Below, piece by piece: positions 1 through 8,683 of a DNA stretch of 64,000 nucleotides. The notes below the pieces were generated by a model. It was not told the origin of the DNA. It saw only the letters and a list, made by a program, of their open reading frames with translations, and did not search any database. The position numbers and the translations under genes are program-made. Numbering within the stretch: the first letter of the stretch is position 1; each line of letters begins with the position of its first letter. This stretch comes from Flavobacteriales bacterium (lineage in GTDB: Bacteria > Bacteroidota > Bacteroidia > Flavobacteriales_D > Sanyastnellaceae), in NCBI GenBank assembly GCA_016722445.1, contig JADKIZ010000016.1, positions 37,482-101,481 of the forward strand, given 5' to 3'.

Positions 1-1216
1 GTTTTTCCATCGCACTCACTTCGCTGCTGCTGTAAAATGCTGTCATGGTTGTTTCTTCTACACCATAAAAGTCAATCACATCCCAATTACCGTTTGTGAG
101 TTGCATTTTTACATTGCCCATGGCATCAAAAAGGTAGAGGTGGTTGTATTCATTCCTTTCACTCATCCAGATAAAACTGCCATCTTTCAGAAAGGTGAGT
201 GCATCGCTGATGTCGATATATGTTGCCGCTGTTTCACTAAAAATGATCTTTGTTTCAATACTGAATGGCGCAGCCTGAGTTAAATCTGTCTGCAGGAATT
301 CCAATTTGTTTTGATGGCGATTCATGCGCATTACACAGAGTTTGTTGTTGTCTTGTGTCCATTGAATACGCGGGATATACTGGTCTTTTTCATTGCCAAT
401 GTTCACTGGTTTGTTCACTCCGGAAATCATGTCCCACACGAATATGTTCACCACACTATTGGCTTCACCTGCTTTTGGATATTTGAACTTGTATTGCGTT
501 GGATACAATTCGCCAAACATGTCCATGGAAAATTCTTTAACCGCACTTTCATCAAATTTGTAATAGGCAATGCGATCGCTTCCCGGACTCCATTGAAATC
601 CTTTGGCGATGGCAAATTCTTCTTCATACACCCAATCTGTAGAACCGTTGATGATGCTGTTCATGGTGCCATCGGTGGTGATCTGTGTTTCTTTTTTTGA
701 TTCCTGATTGACCACATACAAGTTGTTGCTTCGGACGAATGCAATGTGTTTACCATCGGGAGAAAAATCCGCAAGCATCTGCGGTCCTTTAGCGTGATCT
801 GTGAGTGGAGTAGTTTTGTGTGTCTCGAGATTATGAACGAAATAATTCGCTGAGAAACTGTGGCGATAGATCGGCATGGTCTCCGTCTGAATGAGCAATT
901 GCTTTTCATCCTGACTGAATTCGTATCCTTCTATGCTTTTTTTTCACATCACCAAAAATGTCTTTGGCTGTAGCGATTACCCCAACTTCTTTACCGGTGG
1001 CATAGCTATATTTCACGATCCGGGTGCCAAAAGCATCACTTTCTTCGGTGCTGGTGTAATGTAAACCATCGTTCATGCTGTTTAATCCACCGATGAATTC
1101 GGCAGAAAATTCAGAACCCTTCCAGATGATTTCGTTAGAAAGTCCGCTTTGTGCTTGAGTTTGGAGTGTTGCGCAACATAACAGTGCGACAACCATCCGG
1201 ATTGAAAATTTTGTCA
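1..1216 (-). pseudogene. DPP-IV / S9 family peptidase, N-terminal part, frameshifted and cut by the window edge
   Basis: Secreted serine exopeptidase of the prolyl oligopeptidase clan; only the signal peptide and the DPP-IV N-terminal beta-propeller are inside the window, so the alpha/beta-hydrolase domain with the catalytic triad should lie beyond the left edge. The start chosen is MTKFSIRMVV, followed by a hydrophobic stretch ending in QTQAQ (signal peptide). Propeller-type motifs are visible, for example SPDGKHIAF, QWSPGSDRIAYYKFDE and LTNGNWDVIDFYG. The frame breaks after FGDVKK at about 938-945, where the minus strand carries eight A residues; seven would restore the reading GDVKKSIEGYEFS. 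Either a homopolymer indel in the assembly or a real frameshift. Family call is firm, functional state is not. Confidence 0.8.
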
Positions 1217-1292
1217 TAAGTGCGTTTTTGAATATCCGGACGAAAATAATGCCGGAATCAATTTTGAATTCACCGCTCATGTAAAGCGGTAC

Positions 1293-2699
1293 TCAGACCT
1301 TTACTTCCATCCATTTTCCTTTGCGGAAATAGTACCAGTAAATACCTGCAATGACTGTTTCAGCCGCAGGCACGGATATGAATACGCCTAGAGGTCCCAA
1401 CCCCATGATTATTGCCATGTAATAGGCCCCGGGTACTTGAATCAGCCAGAATCCCACAACGCTGATCATGGTTGGGGTTTTGGTATCCCCTGCACCATTG
1501 AATGCTTGCATCAGAACCATTCCAACACCGTACAACACATAACCCAAGCTTATCACTTGTAATGCCTGAACTGCATAGTGCCATTGCGCTCCTGATTTAT
1601 TGGCGATAAAAATGCTGATCAGTGGTGGCGAAAAGAAGAATAAGAAAACCGTGACGAAAAACATGAGTATGGCGTTGTATTTGGCAATGGAAAGCACTGA
1701 TTGTGCTGCCCTTTCCGGATGCCCAGCTCCAAGGTTTTGTCCTACCAATGTCGCAGCGGCGTTGCTAATTCCCCATGCGGGCAGAATAAAGAACATGATC
1801 AAACGAATGGCGGTTTGATAACCGGCGCTTGCTTCACTTCCGCTTCTCGCGATAATGGCGGCCAGAAACATCCATGAAGCGGATTGTATGATGAACTGTG
1901 CTGTTGCAGGCCCGGCAATGGATCCCAGGGATTTGATCACTTCAAAATCTGGAATCCAACGACCCAACGACATTTTAAGCATACTGTTCTGACCAGAGAA
2001 TAATGCACGCAATTGATAAAGTACACCTATCCCGCGTCCTATGGTGGTGGCCATGGCCGCTCCTTCAATTCCAAATCCAGTCATCGGTCCAATGCCATTA
2101 ATGAGTATCGGACATAAGATGATATTGCATCCATTGGCCAGCCAAAGACTTTTCATCGCAATGGATGCATTGCCTGCTCCGCGAAAAATACCATTGATGA
2201 GAAATAGCAATACAATGACTATGCTTCCTCCCATCATGATACGTGTGAAACCGATACCGCTTTGGATCGCTGCTTCTTCAGCGCCCATCATGCGAAGGAT
2301 ATTTTCAGCATAGACGTAACCGGAAACACTCATGATCAAAATGAGAACAATAGAAACGATGAGTGCTTGTTTTGCTGCAGCAGTCGCGCCTTCCGGATTT
2401 TTCTCCCCAACCCTTCTTGCTACAAGGGCAGTGGCTGCAGAACTTAATCCAATGGCTACACTATACACAATGGTCAAAACGGCCTCAGTCAATCCGACAA
2501 TACTTACCGCATGGCTTCCTAATTTATTGACGAAATAAATGTCGACTACGGCGAATACACTTTCCAGACACATTTCGAGCATCATGGGAATAGCCAATAG
2601 AACAATGGCTTTGCGTAAGCTGCCTGTGGTGTAATCGTACTCCTGGTCACTCAGAGATTGCTGAATGATATCCAGAAATTTGTTCCGGGAAGTTTTCAT
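1293..2699 (-). CDS. MATE family multidrug/Na+ efflux transporter
   Basis: Inner-membrane antiporter of the MATE (NorM/DinF) family that would expel cationic drugs or metabolites using a Na+ or H+ gradient. The 468-residue product has the family length and about twelve hydrophobic segments, organised as two similar six-helix halves. Typical motifs are seen: IPMMLEMCLESVFAVVDIYF in helix 1, GLSSAATALVARRVGE after helix 2, and in the second half GISNAAATLVGQNLGAG, the mirrored copy of the latter. It starts at the ATG at 2699 and stands alone, with 76 bp to the end of the barrel gene upstream on the same strand. The substrate cannot be inferred. Confidence 0.9.
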   Translation of the reverse strand: MKTSRNKFLDIIQQSLSDQEYDYTTGSLRKAIVLLAIPMMLEMCLESVFAVVDIYFVNKLGSHAVSIVGLTEAVLTIVYSVAIGLSSAATALVARRVGEKNPEGATAAAKQALIVSIVLILIMSVSGYVYAENILRMMGAEEAAIQSGIGFTRIMMGGSIVIVLLFLINGIFRGAGNASIAMKSLWLANGCNIILCPILINGIGPMTGFGIEGAAMATTIGRGIGVLYQLRALFSGQNSMLKMSLGRWIPDFEVIKSLGSIAGPATAQFIIQSASWMFLAAIIARSGSEASAGYQTAIRLIMFFILPAWGISNAAATLVGQNLGAGHPERAAQSVLSIAKYNAILMFFVTVFLFFFSPPLISIFIANKSGAQWHYAVQALQVISLGYVLYGVGMVLMQAFNGAGDTKTPTMISVVGFWLIQVPGAYYMAIIMGLGPLGVFISVPAAETVIAGIYWYYFRKGKWMEVKV

Positions 2700-2771
2700 A
2701 GTGGTGAAAAAAAGGAACGCGAAAGTAAACAGGTCACCACTGTATGCTGTGTAAAGCTGCGGAAAATTCTA

Positions 2772-3275
2772 CTAGAGTCTCACTGAAATACCCACTTTTC
2801 CATCACCAATGGCATTGTATCCACCACCGAACTCTAAGTTAAGTGCGAATTTGTCGTTGAGATAATACCTTCCTCCAATCTGCAGACCTATGCCGAGTCC
2901 GGTTCTTCCTGCTTCATAATAACCACTACCATAACTCCAGATGAATACTCCAATATTGGCTCCGCCATAAAGGTCTATTTCTTCAGAAAGTTCGAGCAAG
3001 CTGCCGAAGTGGTAATTGGCATTGACGGAAAAATTTGTGATCGAATTACGGTAGTTTTCTCCAAAATAATTTCTGCTGTACCCGCGCCATGCCACTTGTG
3101 CTCCAAATGAAATGCTCTCATCGAAACCATGGTCAAATCCCAAATAAATTGGAATACCATAACCGGAAGCGCCGACTCCCACATTCAGTTGATTATCTCC
3201 CGGAGAAAGTGCATATTGTGCCTGACCTAAGATGCTGAACATACCAATGGTCATGGTGAGGAGTAGCTTTTTCAT
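2772..3275 (-). CDS. small outer-membrane beta-barrel protein (hypothetical)
   Basis: A 167-residue protein with a clear signal peptide (MKKLLLTMTIGMFSILGQAQ). After it come alternating hydrophobic/polar strands rich in G, Y and F, such as QLNVGVGASGYGIPIYLGFD and FALNLEFGGGYNAIG, and it ends in SVRL. This is the look of an eight-stranded OmpA/OmpX-like barrel of the outer membrane. An in-frame extension of 51 codons upstream has an ATG at 3428, but it lacks signal-peptide character, so the ATG at 3275 directly before the signal sequence is preferred. No specific function can be assigned. Confidence 0.7.
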   Translation of the reverse strand: MKKLLLTMTIGMFSILGQAQYALSPGDNQLNVGVGASGYGIPIYLGFDHGFDESISFGAQVAWRGYSRNYFGENYRNSITNFSVNANYHFGSLLELSEEIDLYGGANIGVFIWSYGSGYYEAGRTGLGIGLQIGGRYYLNDKFALNLEFGGGYNAIGDGKVGISVRL

Positions 3276-3696
3276 AGTTGTGATTTTTTCGAGTTTCAAG
3301 TTGCAGTCATAGACGACGTTGGTGAAAACAACAATCAGCTTCATGTCAATTTTCCCGCTTATTAAGAACAGCGAATTTCGCATTTTATTTTCGACTTTTG
3401 AGGAGAAGTATTGAATTAAATTCAACATTTATCATATGAATAAGTCGAGATGTGAAGAAGCTGGCTTGAAGGTAGCAATGCTGGGTTAACCGAGATGTGT
3501 GTGGATGGCGGTACCTCCTTTTGAGTCATTCATGTCCGTGAAGACATCTCCCCATCGAATTTCATTATCATGGTTATTGCGAAAGAAGTATTTGGCGACT
3601 GCTTTTCTTTTTTGATTTCAGGTCTAACGTTAAAAATTCTGTGATCACAAGATTGAAAACAAGATGGCGCTTCTCTTTCTCGCTTAATTTCGCTTT
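3276..3696. other. intergenic region with a possible gene remnant
   Basis: The 420 bp between the barrel gene and moaC hold no intact gene. On the minus strand, 3486-3648, a short stretch reads like protein: from a GTG (VITEFLTLDLKSKKK) and, after an apparent one-base shift in an A-rich run near 3607-3617, on to AVAKYFFRNNHDNEIRWGD and ending GGTAIHTHLG before TAA. No homologue is recognised. It may be a decayed C-terminus or chance. No riboswitch-like structure was recognised ahead of moaC. Confidence 0.3.
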
Positions 3697-4173
3697 ATGT
3701 CAGAATTTACACATCTCAATGATGACCATCAGGTATCTATGGTAGACGTGAGCGAAAAAGCCGCAACGAAGAGACGCGCAGTGGCGCAGGTGAAAGTGAT
3801 TTTACCAGAAGCTGTTGCGTCAAAATTGGTAGCCGATGGATTGCAAACTCCAAAGGGGCCCGTGTTTGAAGTGGCTCGCATCGCAGGTATTATGGCAGCT
3901 AAACGGACTGGTGAATTGATTCCGCTCTGTCATCCAATTGGTGTAGAGCATGTGGATGTTCAAATTTCAATGGATCAACAAATCGTGAAAATTATCTGCA
4001 CGGCAACAGTTTTTGCTAAAACGGGTATCGAAATGGAAGCGCTGACTGGTGCGAGTGTCGCGGCTTTGACGATATATGATATGTGTAAAGCATTGTCGCA
4101 CGAAATCATAATTTCTGATCTTCAATTGATCGAAAAAACGGGAGGGAAAAGTGATTACATCAAAAAAACGTAA
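3697..4173 (+). CDS. moaC: cyclic pyranopterin monophosphate synthase MoaC
   Basis: Second step of molybdenum cofactor synthesis: rearranges the MoaA product 3',8-cyclo-GTP into cyclic pyranopterin monophosphate, in the cytoplasm. The 158-residue length is normal. Diagnostic motifs are present: MVDVSEKAATKRRA near the start, GPVFEVARIAGIMAAKRTGELIPLCHPI in the middle (quoted here only as family landmark: KRT, LCHPI), and the C-terminal active-site segment GIEMEALTGASVAALTIYDM followed by CKALSHEI. It overlaps the next gene by 23 bp, which implies translational coupling to the MobA-type protein. No moaA, moaE or moeA is visible in the window, so the rest of the pathway must be elsewhere. Confidence 0.96.
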   Translation: MSEFTHLNDDHQVSMVDVSEKAATKRRAVAQVKVILPEAVASKLVADGLQTPKGPVFEVARIAGIMAAKRTGELIPLCHPIGVEHVDVQISMDQQIVKIICTATVFAKTGIEMEALTGASVAALTIYDMCKALSHEIIISDLQLIEKTGGKSDYIKKT

Positions 4174-5278
4174 TAAACACGCGGATTTGACGAAGCCTAA
4201 GCTTGGTCAATTCGCGCGTCAGGAATTGGCTGTTTATGGCACAAGTTGTAACGATGTGAAGGCATTCGTGGAGAAACTCCGCTCATTGTTGCCAAAATTT
4301 AATATCGGATTTGCAGATGCAGATCACAATGAGAACACCGAAAATATTTCAGGCACGCATTGGCAGGATCAGATCAACGCCATACAAGTGACGACTTCTT
4401 CTGCAAATCAGGTTTATTCGAGAAGGATTGCTTTGAATGAAACCTCCATGGTGATTGTCAATGGGAATCATTTTCAAGCGGATGCACAGATCATCATCTG
4501 TAATCCTGAAAAGGAAAATTCACTCAGAAAAAGGGCTGATCAACTGACCAACGTTGTTGCGGTCTGCACCCTTGATGGTGGCGATATTCCAGGTTTCGTG
4601 AAAGAAGTTATACCCCATGATCAAAAACCTCTGACGTTCGATATTTCAGATGAAGTGATTTTGACCAACTTCATACGTAATCGTTTTTTGCAACCTGCAC
4701 CTATGAAGTCACTAATCCTTACGGGTGGCAAAAGTGTCAGGATGGGAAGAGATAAAGCGCTCATCAACTATCATGGTCAAGCGCAGTTTTTACATCTTTA
4801 TCATCTGTTGGAATCGCAAGGTTTGGAGCCATACATCTCATGTAGAGAAGAACAAGCGGAATTTTTTGAAGAGGCGAAATGCCGAACCATTGTTGATCGC
4901 ATCAATGGTTTTGGTCCGTTAGGCGGTATCATTTCTTCTTTCATGAGTCATCCAGACCACGCTTGGTTTGTGGTGGCGTGCGATCTACCCATGCTCGACA
5001 TCGAAATCATTCAACAATTGATGAACAGTCGCAAGTCGACTTCAATCGCTACCAGTTTCCAAAGTCCTCATGATAAATTTCCTGAACCACTCATTGCCAT
5101 TTGGGAACCTGCTGCATACATGCGTATCATGGAATTTGTGGCGCAAGGTGTGAGTTGTCCACGTAAGGTTTTGATCAATTCCAATATTCATCTCATCCAT
5201 GCAGTGGACGGAGAAAAATTGTCCAATGTAAATACGCCTGATGATCTTGATGATTTGTTTCCTGACTTAAATGCGTGA
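4151..5278 (+). CDS. mobA: MobA-type molybdenum cofactor guanylyltransferase fused to a degenerate MobB-like domain
   Basis: The C-terminal half (from about residue 185) is a MobA nucleotidyltransferase, which joins GMP from GTP to molybdopterin. It has the signature LTGGKSVRMGRDKA, then FGPLGGIISSF, then VVACDLPMLD and the closing NVNTPDDL. The first 180 residues resemble MobB in layout: a start strand, AVYGTSCNDVKAFVEKL where the P-loop should be, DADHNE, and later strands such as AQIIIC and VVAVCT. The P-loop lysine/threonine pattern (GxxxxGKT) is gone, so this domain probably cannot hydrolyse GTP. The gene overlaps moaC by 23 bp and the lipoprotein gene by 4 bp. The fusion is inferred from the sequence; the domain order B-A is unusual compared with separate mobA and mobB in E. 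coli. Confidence 0.85.
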   Translation: MITSKKRNKHADLTKPKLGQFARQELAVYGTSCNDVKAFVEKLRSLLPKFNIGFADADHNENTENISGTHWQDQINAIQVTTSSANQVYSRRIALNETSMVIVNGNHFQADAQIIICNPEKENSLRKRADQLTNVVAVCTLDGGDIPGFVKEVIPHDQKPLTFDISDEVILTNFIRNRFLQPAPMKSLILTGGKSVRMGRDKALINYHGQAQFLHLYHLLESQGLEPYISCREEQAEFFEEAKCRTIVDRINGFGPLGGIISSFMSHPDHAWFVVACDLPMLDIEIIQQLMNSRKSTSIATSFQSPHDKFPEPLIAIWEPAAYMRIMEFVAQGVSCPRKVLINSNIHLIHAVDGEKLSNVNTPDDLDDLFPDLNA

Positions 5279-6243
5279 TGTCTCAAAGGTTATTTTACAT
5301 ATTGATTTTAGTATTGCTTGTTGCTTGTAAAAAGGATCAGGGAAATTTGACACCTATTGCTGTGTTGGATACCGGGACCTCATGCAGAATCAATGATCTC
5401 GAGTTATTGTCTTCAGGAAAATGGGTGGCTTGCAGTGGAGTGAGAAACGAGAAGGGTTATTTATCTGTGAGCGATGATGCTGGTGTATCATGGTCTTCTT
5501 TCAAACTTGATCACACTTCGTCTGCTTATACCATCGATTTCTTGGATAGTCTAAATGGATTTGCTGGTGGTGATTTTTTGCATTTGTGGAAAACCATTGA
5601 TGGTGGCCTCTCGTGGGAATATCAATGGCTGGGTAATCAGGTGCCAATGAATGAAGAGGATAGACCTGCTATTCGAGATTTCGATATGTTGAACGACAGT
5701 ACTTGGTTTTTTTGTGGCGGTGAAAACCTTGGAGAAGGTGTCGTCTATGAAACTTCAGATCGCGGACACAGTTGGCAATTCGTTTTCAATCAACATGAGT
5801 ATAGGGCATTGTGTACCGATGACGTCAACTTGGTAATCGGTGGTCATGGTAGCATTCTTCGAAGTCATGAAGGATTGAACAACCTTGAACCTGCGCATTT
5901 CGAAAATGATTTTGTCATGGATGTTATCATGTCGGATGATGGCGATTGGATCGCTGCATCATATCAAGGCGCTGTTTATCGCAGTCAGGACGGATTGAAT
6001 TGGACAAATGTGATGAAAGGCGATCGACGATTGAGTCAGGTTGTCAATTGGACTTGTCTGGCGAAATCTGGTCACCGGATAATTGTTGCAGGTACGGATG
6101 GTGCCATCGCCGAAAGCAATGATCACGGGTTAAACTGGACACGTTATCAGGTGAATGATGCACCCGACTTTTGGTCTTTGTTGATAGATGGCAATCAGGT
6201 CTTTGCCGGTTCTGAAGAAGGGAAAATTTTCAGAATATTCTAA
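5275..6243 (+). CDS. lipoprotein with Asp-box (BNR/Ycf48-like) repeats
   Basis: 322 residues starting with a lipoprotein signal (LVLLVACKKD, lipobox LVAC), so it is expected to be anchored in a membrane facing the periplasm or cell surface. The mature part carries about five Asp-box repeats of the form S-x-D-x-G-x-x-W: SDDAGVSWSS, KTIDGGLSWEY, ETSDRGHSWQF, RSQDGLNWTN and ESNDHGLNWTR. Such repeats build a beta-propeller as in sialidases and the Ycf48 photosystem assembly factor; no catalytic sialidase residues are recognised. The start codon overlaps the stop of the MobA gene (ATGA), so it is co-translated with it, but a role in molybdenum metabolism is not evident. Confidence 0.75.
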   Translation: MMSQRLFYILILVLLVACKKDQGNLTPIAVLDTGTSCRINDLELLSSGKWVACSGVRNEKGYLSVSDDAGVSWSSFKLDHTSSAYTIDFLDSLNGFAGGDFLHLWKTIDGGLSWEYQWLGNQVPMNEEDRPAIRDFDMLNDSTWFFCGGENLGEGVVYETSDRGHSWQFVFNQHEYRALCTDDVNLVIGGHGSILRSHEGLNNLEPAHFENDFVMDVIMSDDGDWIAASYQGAVYRSQDGLNWTNVMKGDRRLSQVVNWTCLAKSGHRIIVAGTDGAIAESNDHGLNWTRYQVNDAPDFWSLLIDGNQVFAGSEEGKIFRIF

Positions 6244-6248
6244 GAAAC

Positions 6249-6266
6249 GGTTTATATTTTTAAACC
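6249..6266. terminator. weak bidirectional hairpin between convergent genes
   Basis: GGTTTA, a six-base loop, then TAAACC, placed between two convergent genes. It is AT-rich with T or A runs on both sides, so it could serve both strands. The stem is short, so support is modest. Confidence 0.35.
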
Positions 6267-6276
6267 AAAACTCTTC

Positions 6277-6909
6277 TCAACTTTTGTTGTAATGGTACTT
6301 CTTCGCTGATGTGACTTTTCCATTGACATGCTTATTGTGCATGATGATCAGGCCACGGTGATCATAGATATAAGTCAGTGAATTATCAGATGGAACTGTT
6401 GTCGCTGGATATTCTTGTGTTGTCATCGATTTCAGTACACCATCAATCAGATACCACTGTTCGCTTTTCACAAGAATTCCAGCTTTGTTGTAAGTGTATG
6501 TCTCTTTCACCCAAAAGCTGGGAATGGCTTCCGGCAATTCGCGGGAGATGACTCTTCCGGCTTGATCAAAACTAAGTTTGAAGATCATTGGCTTCCAATC
6601 ATTGAAGACCAAATTGACCGTGCTTGTTGTCAGTTTGCCACGATCATCATAGCTGTAATGATATTCAGCCATCTTTTTTCCTCTCGAATAATTCTCGGTA
6701 TACCTAACGAGGAGTCCTTTTTCATTGAATTCTTCTTTGCCCAGATGAACAGAATCAATCACCAAGGAACCTTTGTACTTCAGCTCATAACAATCACGGG
6801 TGCGGATGTGGTTTTTCATGTACGCAGCAGAGTAGTCAAGTGGCTTGATGTCCTGTGAAAGTACACTGAGGGTCAAGATTGCAAATAGGGAAGTGGTAAA
6901 AAACTTCAT
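6277..6909 (-). CDS. secreted hypothetical protein with YD-like repeats
   Basis: 210 residues with a signal peptide (MKFFTTSLFAILTLSVLSQD). The body contains repeated tyrosine-rich beta-hairpin units of the type seen in RHS/YD-repeat and MORN-like antitoxin-fold proteins: EEFNEKGLLVRYTENYSRG, YHYSYDDRGKLTTSTVN, YTYNKAGILVKSEQWY and YIYDHRGLIIMHNKHVNG. These short proteins are common in Bacteroidota and have no assigned function. The gene faces away from the DUF1684 gene across a 53-bp divergent gap and converges with the Asp-box lipoprotein gene. Confidence 0.65.
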   Translation of the reverse strand: MKFFTTSLFAILTLSVLSQDIKPLDYSAAYMKNHIRTRDCYELKYKGSLVIDSVHLGKEEFNEKGLLVRYTENYSRGKKMAEYHYSYDDRGKLTTSTVNLVFNDWKPMIFKLSFDQAGRVISRELPEAIPSFWVKETYTYNKAGILVKSEQWYLIDGVLKSMTTQEYPATTVPSDNSLTYIYDHRGLIIMHNKHVNGKVTSAKKYHYNKS

Positions 6910-6962
6910 CAGGGTTAAATTTGAAAGGTCTTTTACTCCAAATAGGGTAAAAGGTTATCACG

Positions 6963-7562
6963 ATGCGAAGATCAATATTGTCACTTTTATTTACTGTTCA
7001 AGTTTGCATGATTGGTGCACAGACTTATGTTGAACAAGTGATTCAATATAGGGATGAAATGAACCGGGAGTTTGGAGATACAGCAACCAGTATCCTGCCT
7101 GACTCTGTGGTTGCTCATTTTCATGGATTGAATTTTTTTGAAATTGATCCTGCATATCGGGTTGAAGCAAAATTTAAAAGAATCAAAAATGCCAAGACGG
7201 TGGTGATGAAAACCTCCGGGACCAAAACGAGAACGTACAGACCATATGGTACACTCTCATTTAAGCTTCAGGGTAAAAAATGCAAACTGACATTATACCA
7301 AATGACAGAACCTTCACGACCAGATCTTGTCAATTATCTGTTGTTGGCTTTCACCGATAAAAGCAATGGTTTTGAGTCATATGGTGGTGGCAGATACCTG
7401 GATTTTTCGACCAATGATGTGAAGGACGTGATGGTAATTGATTTCAATTATTGCTACAATCCTTATTGTGCTTACACCGATGGATACAATTGTGTGATTC
7501 CTCCTTCGGAAAATGCATTGCCCTTGGAAATCAAAGCTGGTGCAAGAAAATGGCATGATTAA
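6963..7562 (+). CDS. DUF1684 domain protein, secreted
   Basis: 199 residues with a signal peptide (LLFTVQVCMIGAQ). The rest matches the DUF1684 family pattern: an N-terminal helix with YRDEMNREFGD, then F-x-G-L-N-F-F, a core strand region, YGGGRYLDF, DFNYCYNPYCAYTDGYNC and the closing IPPSENALPLEIKAG. The conserved Y-N-P-x-C-A-Y and P-P-x-E-N elements make the call reliable. The family has no established function; the fold is a small beta-structure of unknown ligand. It is divergent from the YD-repeat gene and converges with the SRPBCC gene after a 29-bp gap. Confidence 0.85.
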   Translation: MRRSILSLLFTVQVCMIGAQTYVEQVIQYRDEMNREFGDTATSILPDSVVAHFHGLNFFEIDPAYRVEAKFKRIKNAKTVVMKTSGTKTRTYRPYGTLSFKLQGKKCKLTLYQMTEPSRPDLVNYLLLAFTDKSNGFESYGGGRYLDFSTNDVKDVMVIDFNYCYNPYCAYTDGYNCVIPPSENALPLEIKAGARKWHD

Positions 7563-7591
7563 TCGGTCACCAGTTTCTTAAATGTGGGATT

Positions 7592-8059
7592 TCACTTTCT
7601 TACAAATGGAAGTTCCAAAGCTGCCTTTTCGCGGTAGTCAAAAATGCTTTCGAGTTTTTTTTGGATAAACAGGGATTGCATCCACCTTCCTAAAAAACCC
7701 ATGGGAAGCGCATAATGAACGACATCTGTCATGAGCACACCTTCAGCTGTTTCTTCATACCGATGCAAATGGTGCCAAAAGGAATAAGGTCCAAATCTCT
7801 GCTCGTCTATGAAGTATTTCATGTTTTCGCAATGGGTGATTTCTGTTGTCCAGCGAAAACGTATGCCTTTGAATGGACTGATTTTGTAGCAGATGATCTG
7901 ACCAGCAAACATGTTTTCCGGAATAGCGCCACCGATTATTTCGAAGTGCATATCGGCAGGGGTGAGTTGGTTGAGATTTTCCGGACTCGAAAAGAAGTTC
8001 CATACATCTTCCAAACTTGCATTCAGAAGTGTTTTACGTTGGAGATGGTAAATGTGCAT
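7592..8059 (-). CDS. SRPBCC (START/Bet v1-like) domain protein
   Basis: 155 residues forming one SRPBCC fold, a helix-grip cavity that binds hydrophobic ligands. Seen in sequence: the start LQRKTLLNASLEDVWNFFS followed by SPENLNQLTP, the mid-part RFRWTTEITHCENMKYFIDE, then FGPYSFWHHLHRYEE and a C-terminal long helix. This pattern fits the 'ligand-binding SRPBCC' group found in many Bacteroidota and cyanobacteria, sometimes loosely annotated as cell-division inhibitors fused to nucleoside epimerases. No epimerase partner is present here. No signal peptide, so cytoplasmic. Ligand unknown. Confidence 0.8.
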   Translation of the reverse strand: MHIYHLQRKTLLNASLEDVWNFFSSPENLNQLTPADMHFEIIGGAIPENMFAGQIICYKISPFKGIRFRWTTEITHCENMKYFIDEQRFGPYSFWHHLHRYEETAEGVLMTDVVHYALPMGFLGRWMQSLFIQKKLESIFDYREKAALELPFVRK

Positions 8060-8089
8060 GATGATTAAACAACCGGAATTTCCTTTGGT

Positions 8090-8683
8090 TCAGGACTTCG
8101 GTTTTCTTCTTTTTCTATAAGCATAGTAGTGAAGCACGGTTTCTAAAGCTTTTACCATGGCTTCATTGATGGGGTAAAATTGGGTTAGGCTTGGATCTAT
8201 ATTGGAAATTCTGGTATAGTAATCACTCATCACCGGAACTTTTTTGCCTGAACGTATGTCTGTAACAACCTGCTCGTACAGTTCTTTTTGTTGTTCTTTG
8301 ATGAGCTTGCATGTGACCAATTCTGATTGGCCTTCTTTGTTTCTCCTAGCGGTGAATCCAAATAATCTGCAGATCAATCCGCGATGTGGATACTCATTGC
8401 AGAGTCCGCCAAAATTGGTCACATGCGGACGAAAGACATAACACAATGTGCTTTTCGATTGACGAATTTCTTCTATGGCAATTTCCGCTCGGCCTTCATC
8501 ATAGAATTGAAGCGCCAGAGGAAGAAATTCCAACGGCGTAGCTTCGATATCTGGTTTCTTACAACATTCGCCGCAACCACTCAAACAGTGAAGTCCACTG
8601 TCTTGTTGCAATTGAGCAATGGCATTGTCCAAACTGGCATAAACCCTTTTGACCGCCTTCACTTTTTCTGGAAGTGTGCTCAT
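8090..8683 (-). CDS. YkgJ-type cysteine-cluster protein (CxxCxxCC)
   Basis: 197 residues of the YkgJ/UPF0153 putative metal-chelating family. The N-terminal cluster GLHCLSGCGECCKKPDIEAT carries four to five cysteines, and a second set lies at TLCYVF, GGLCNEYPHRGLICRLFG and VTCKL; together these are thought to hold zinc or an iron-sulfur cluster. The surrounding residues P-L-E-F-L-P-L-A and Y-P-x-R-x-x-x-C-R are typical. The ATG overlaps the stop of the upstream nuclease-fold gene by 4 bp (ATGA), so they are translated together. Biological role of the family is not established. Confidence 0.85.
   Translation of the reverse strand: MSTLPEKVKAVKRVYASLDNAIAQLQQDSGLHCLSGCGECCKKPDIEATPLEFLPLALQFYDEGRAEIAIEEIRQSKSTLCYVFRPHVTNFGGLCNEYPHRGLICRLFGFTARRNKEGQSELVTCKLIKEQQKELYEQVVTDIRSGKKVPVMSDYYTRISNIDPSLTQFYPINEAMVKALETVLHYYAYRKRRKPKS

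Noticed and set aside
3450..3696. Molybdenum cofactor riboswitch before moaC.
   Set aside because: No recognisable stem arrangement; that riboswitch is not known to be typical of Bacteroidota.
6415..6858. Long plus-strand frame opposite the YD-repeat gene.
   Set aside because: Antisense shadow; the minus-strand frame has a signal peptide and repeats.
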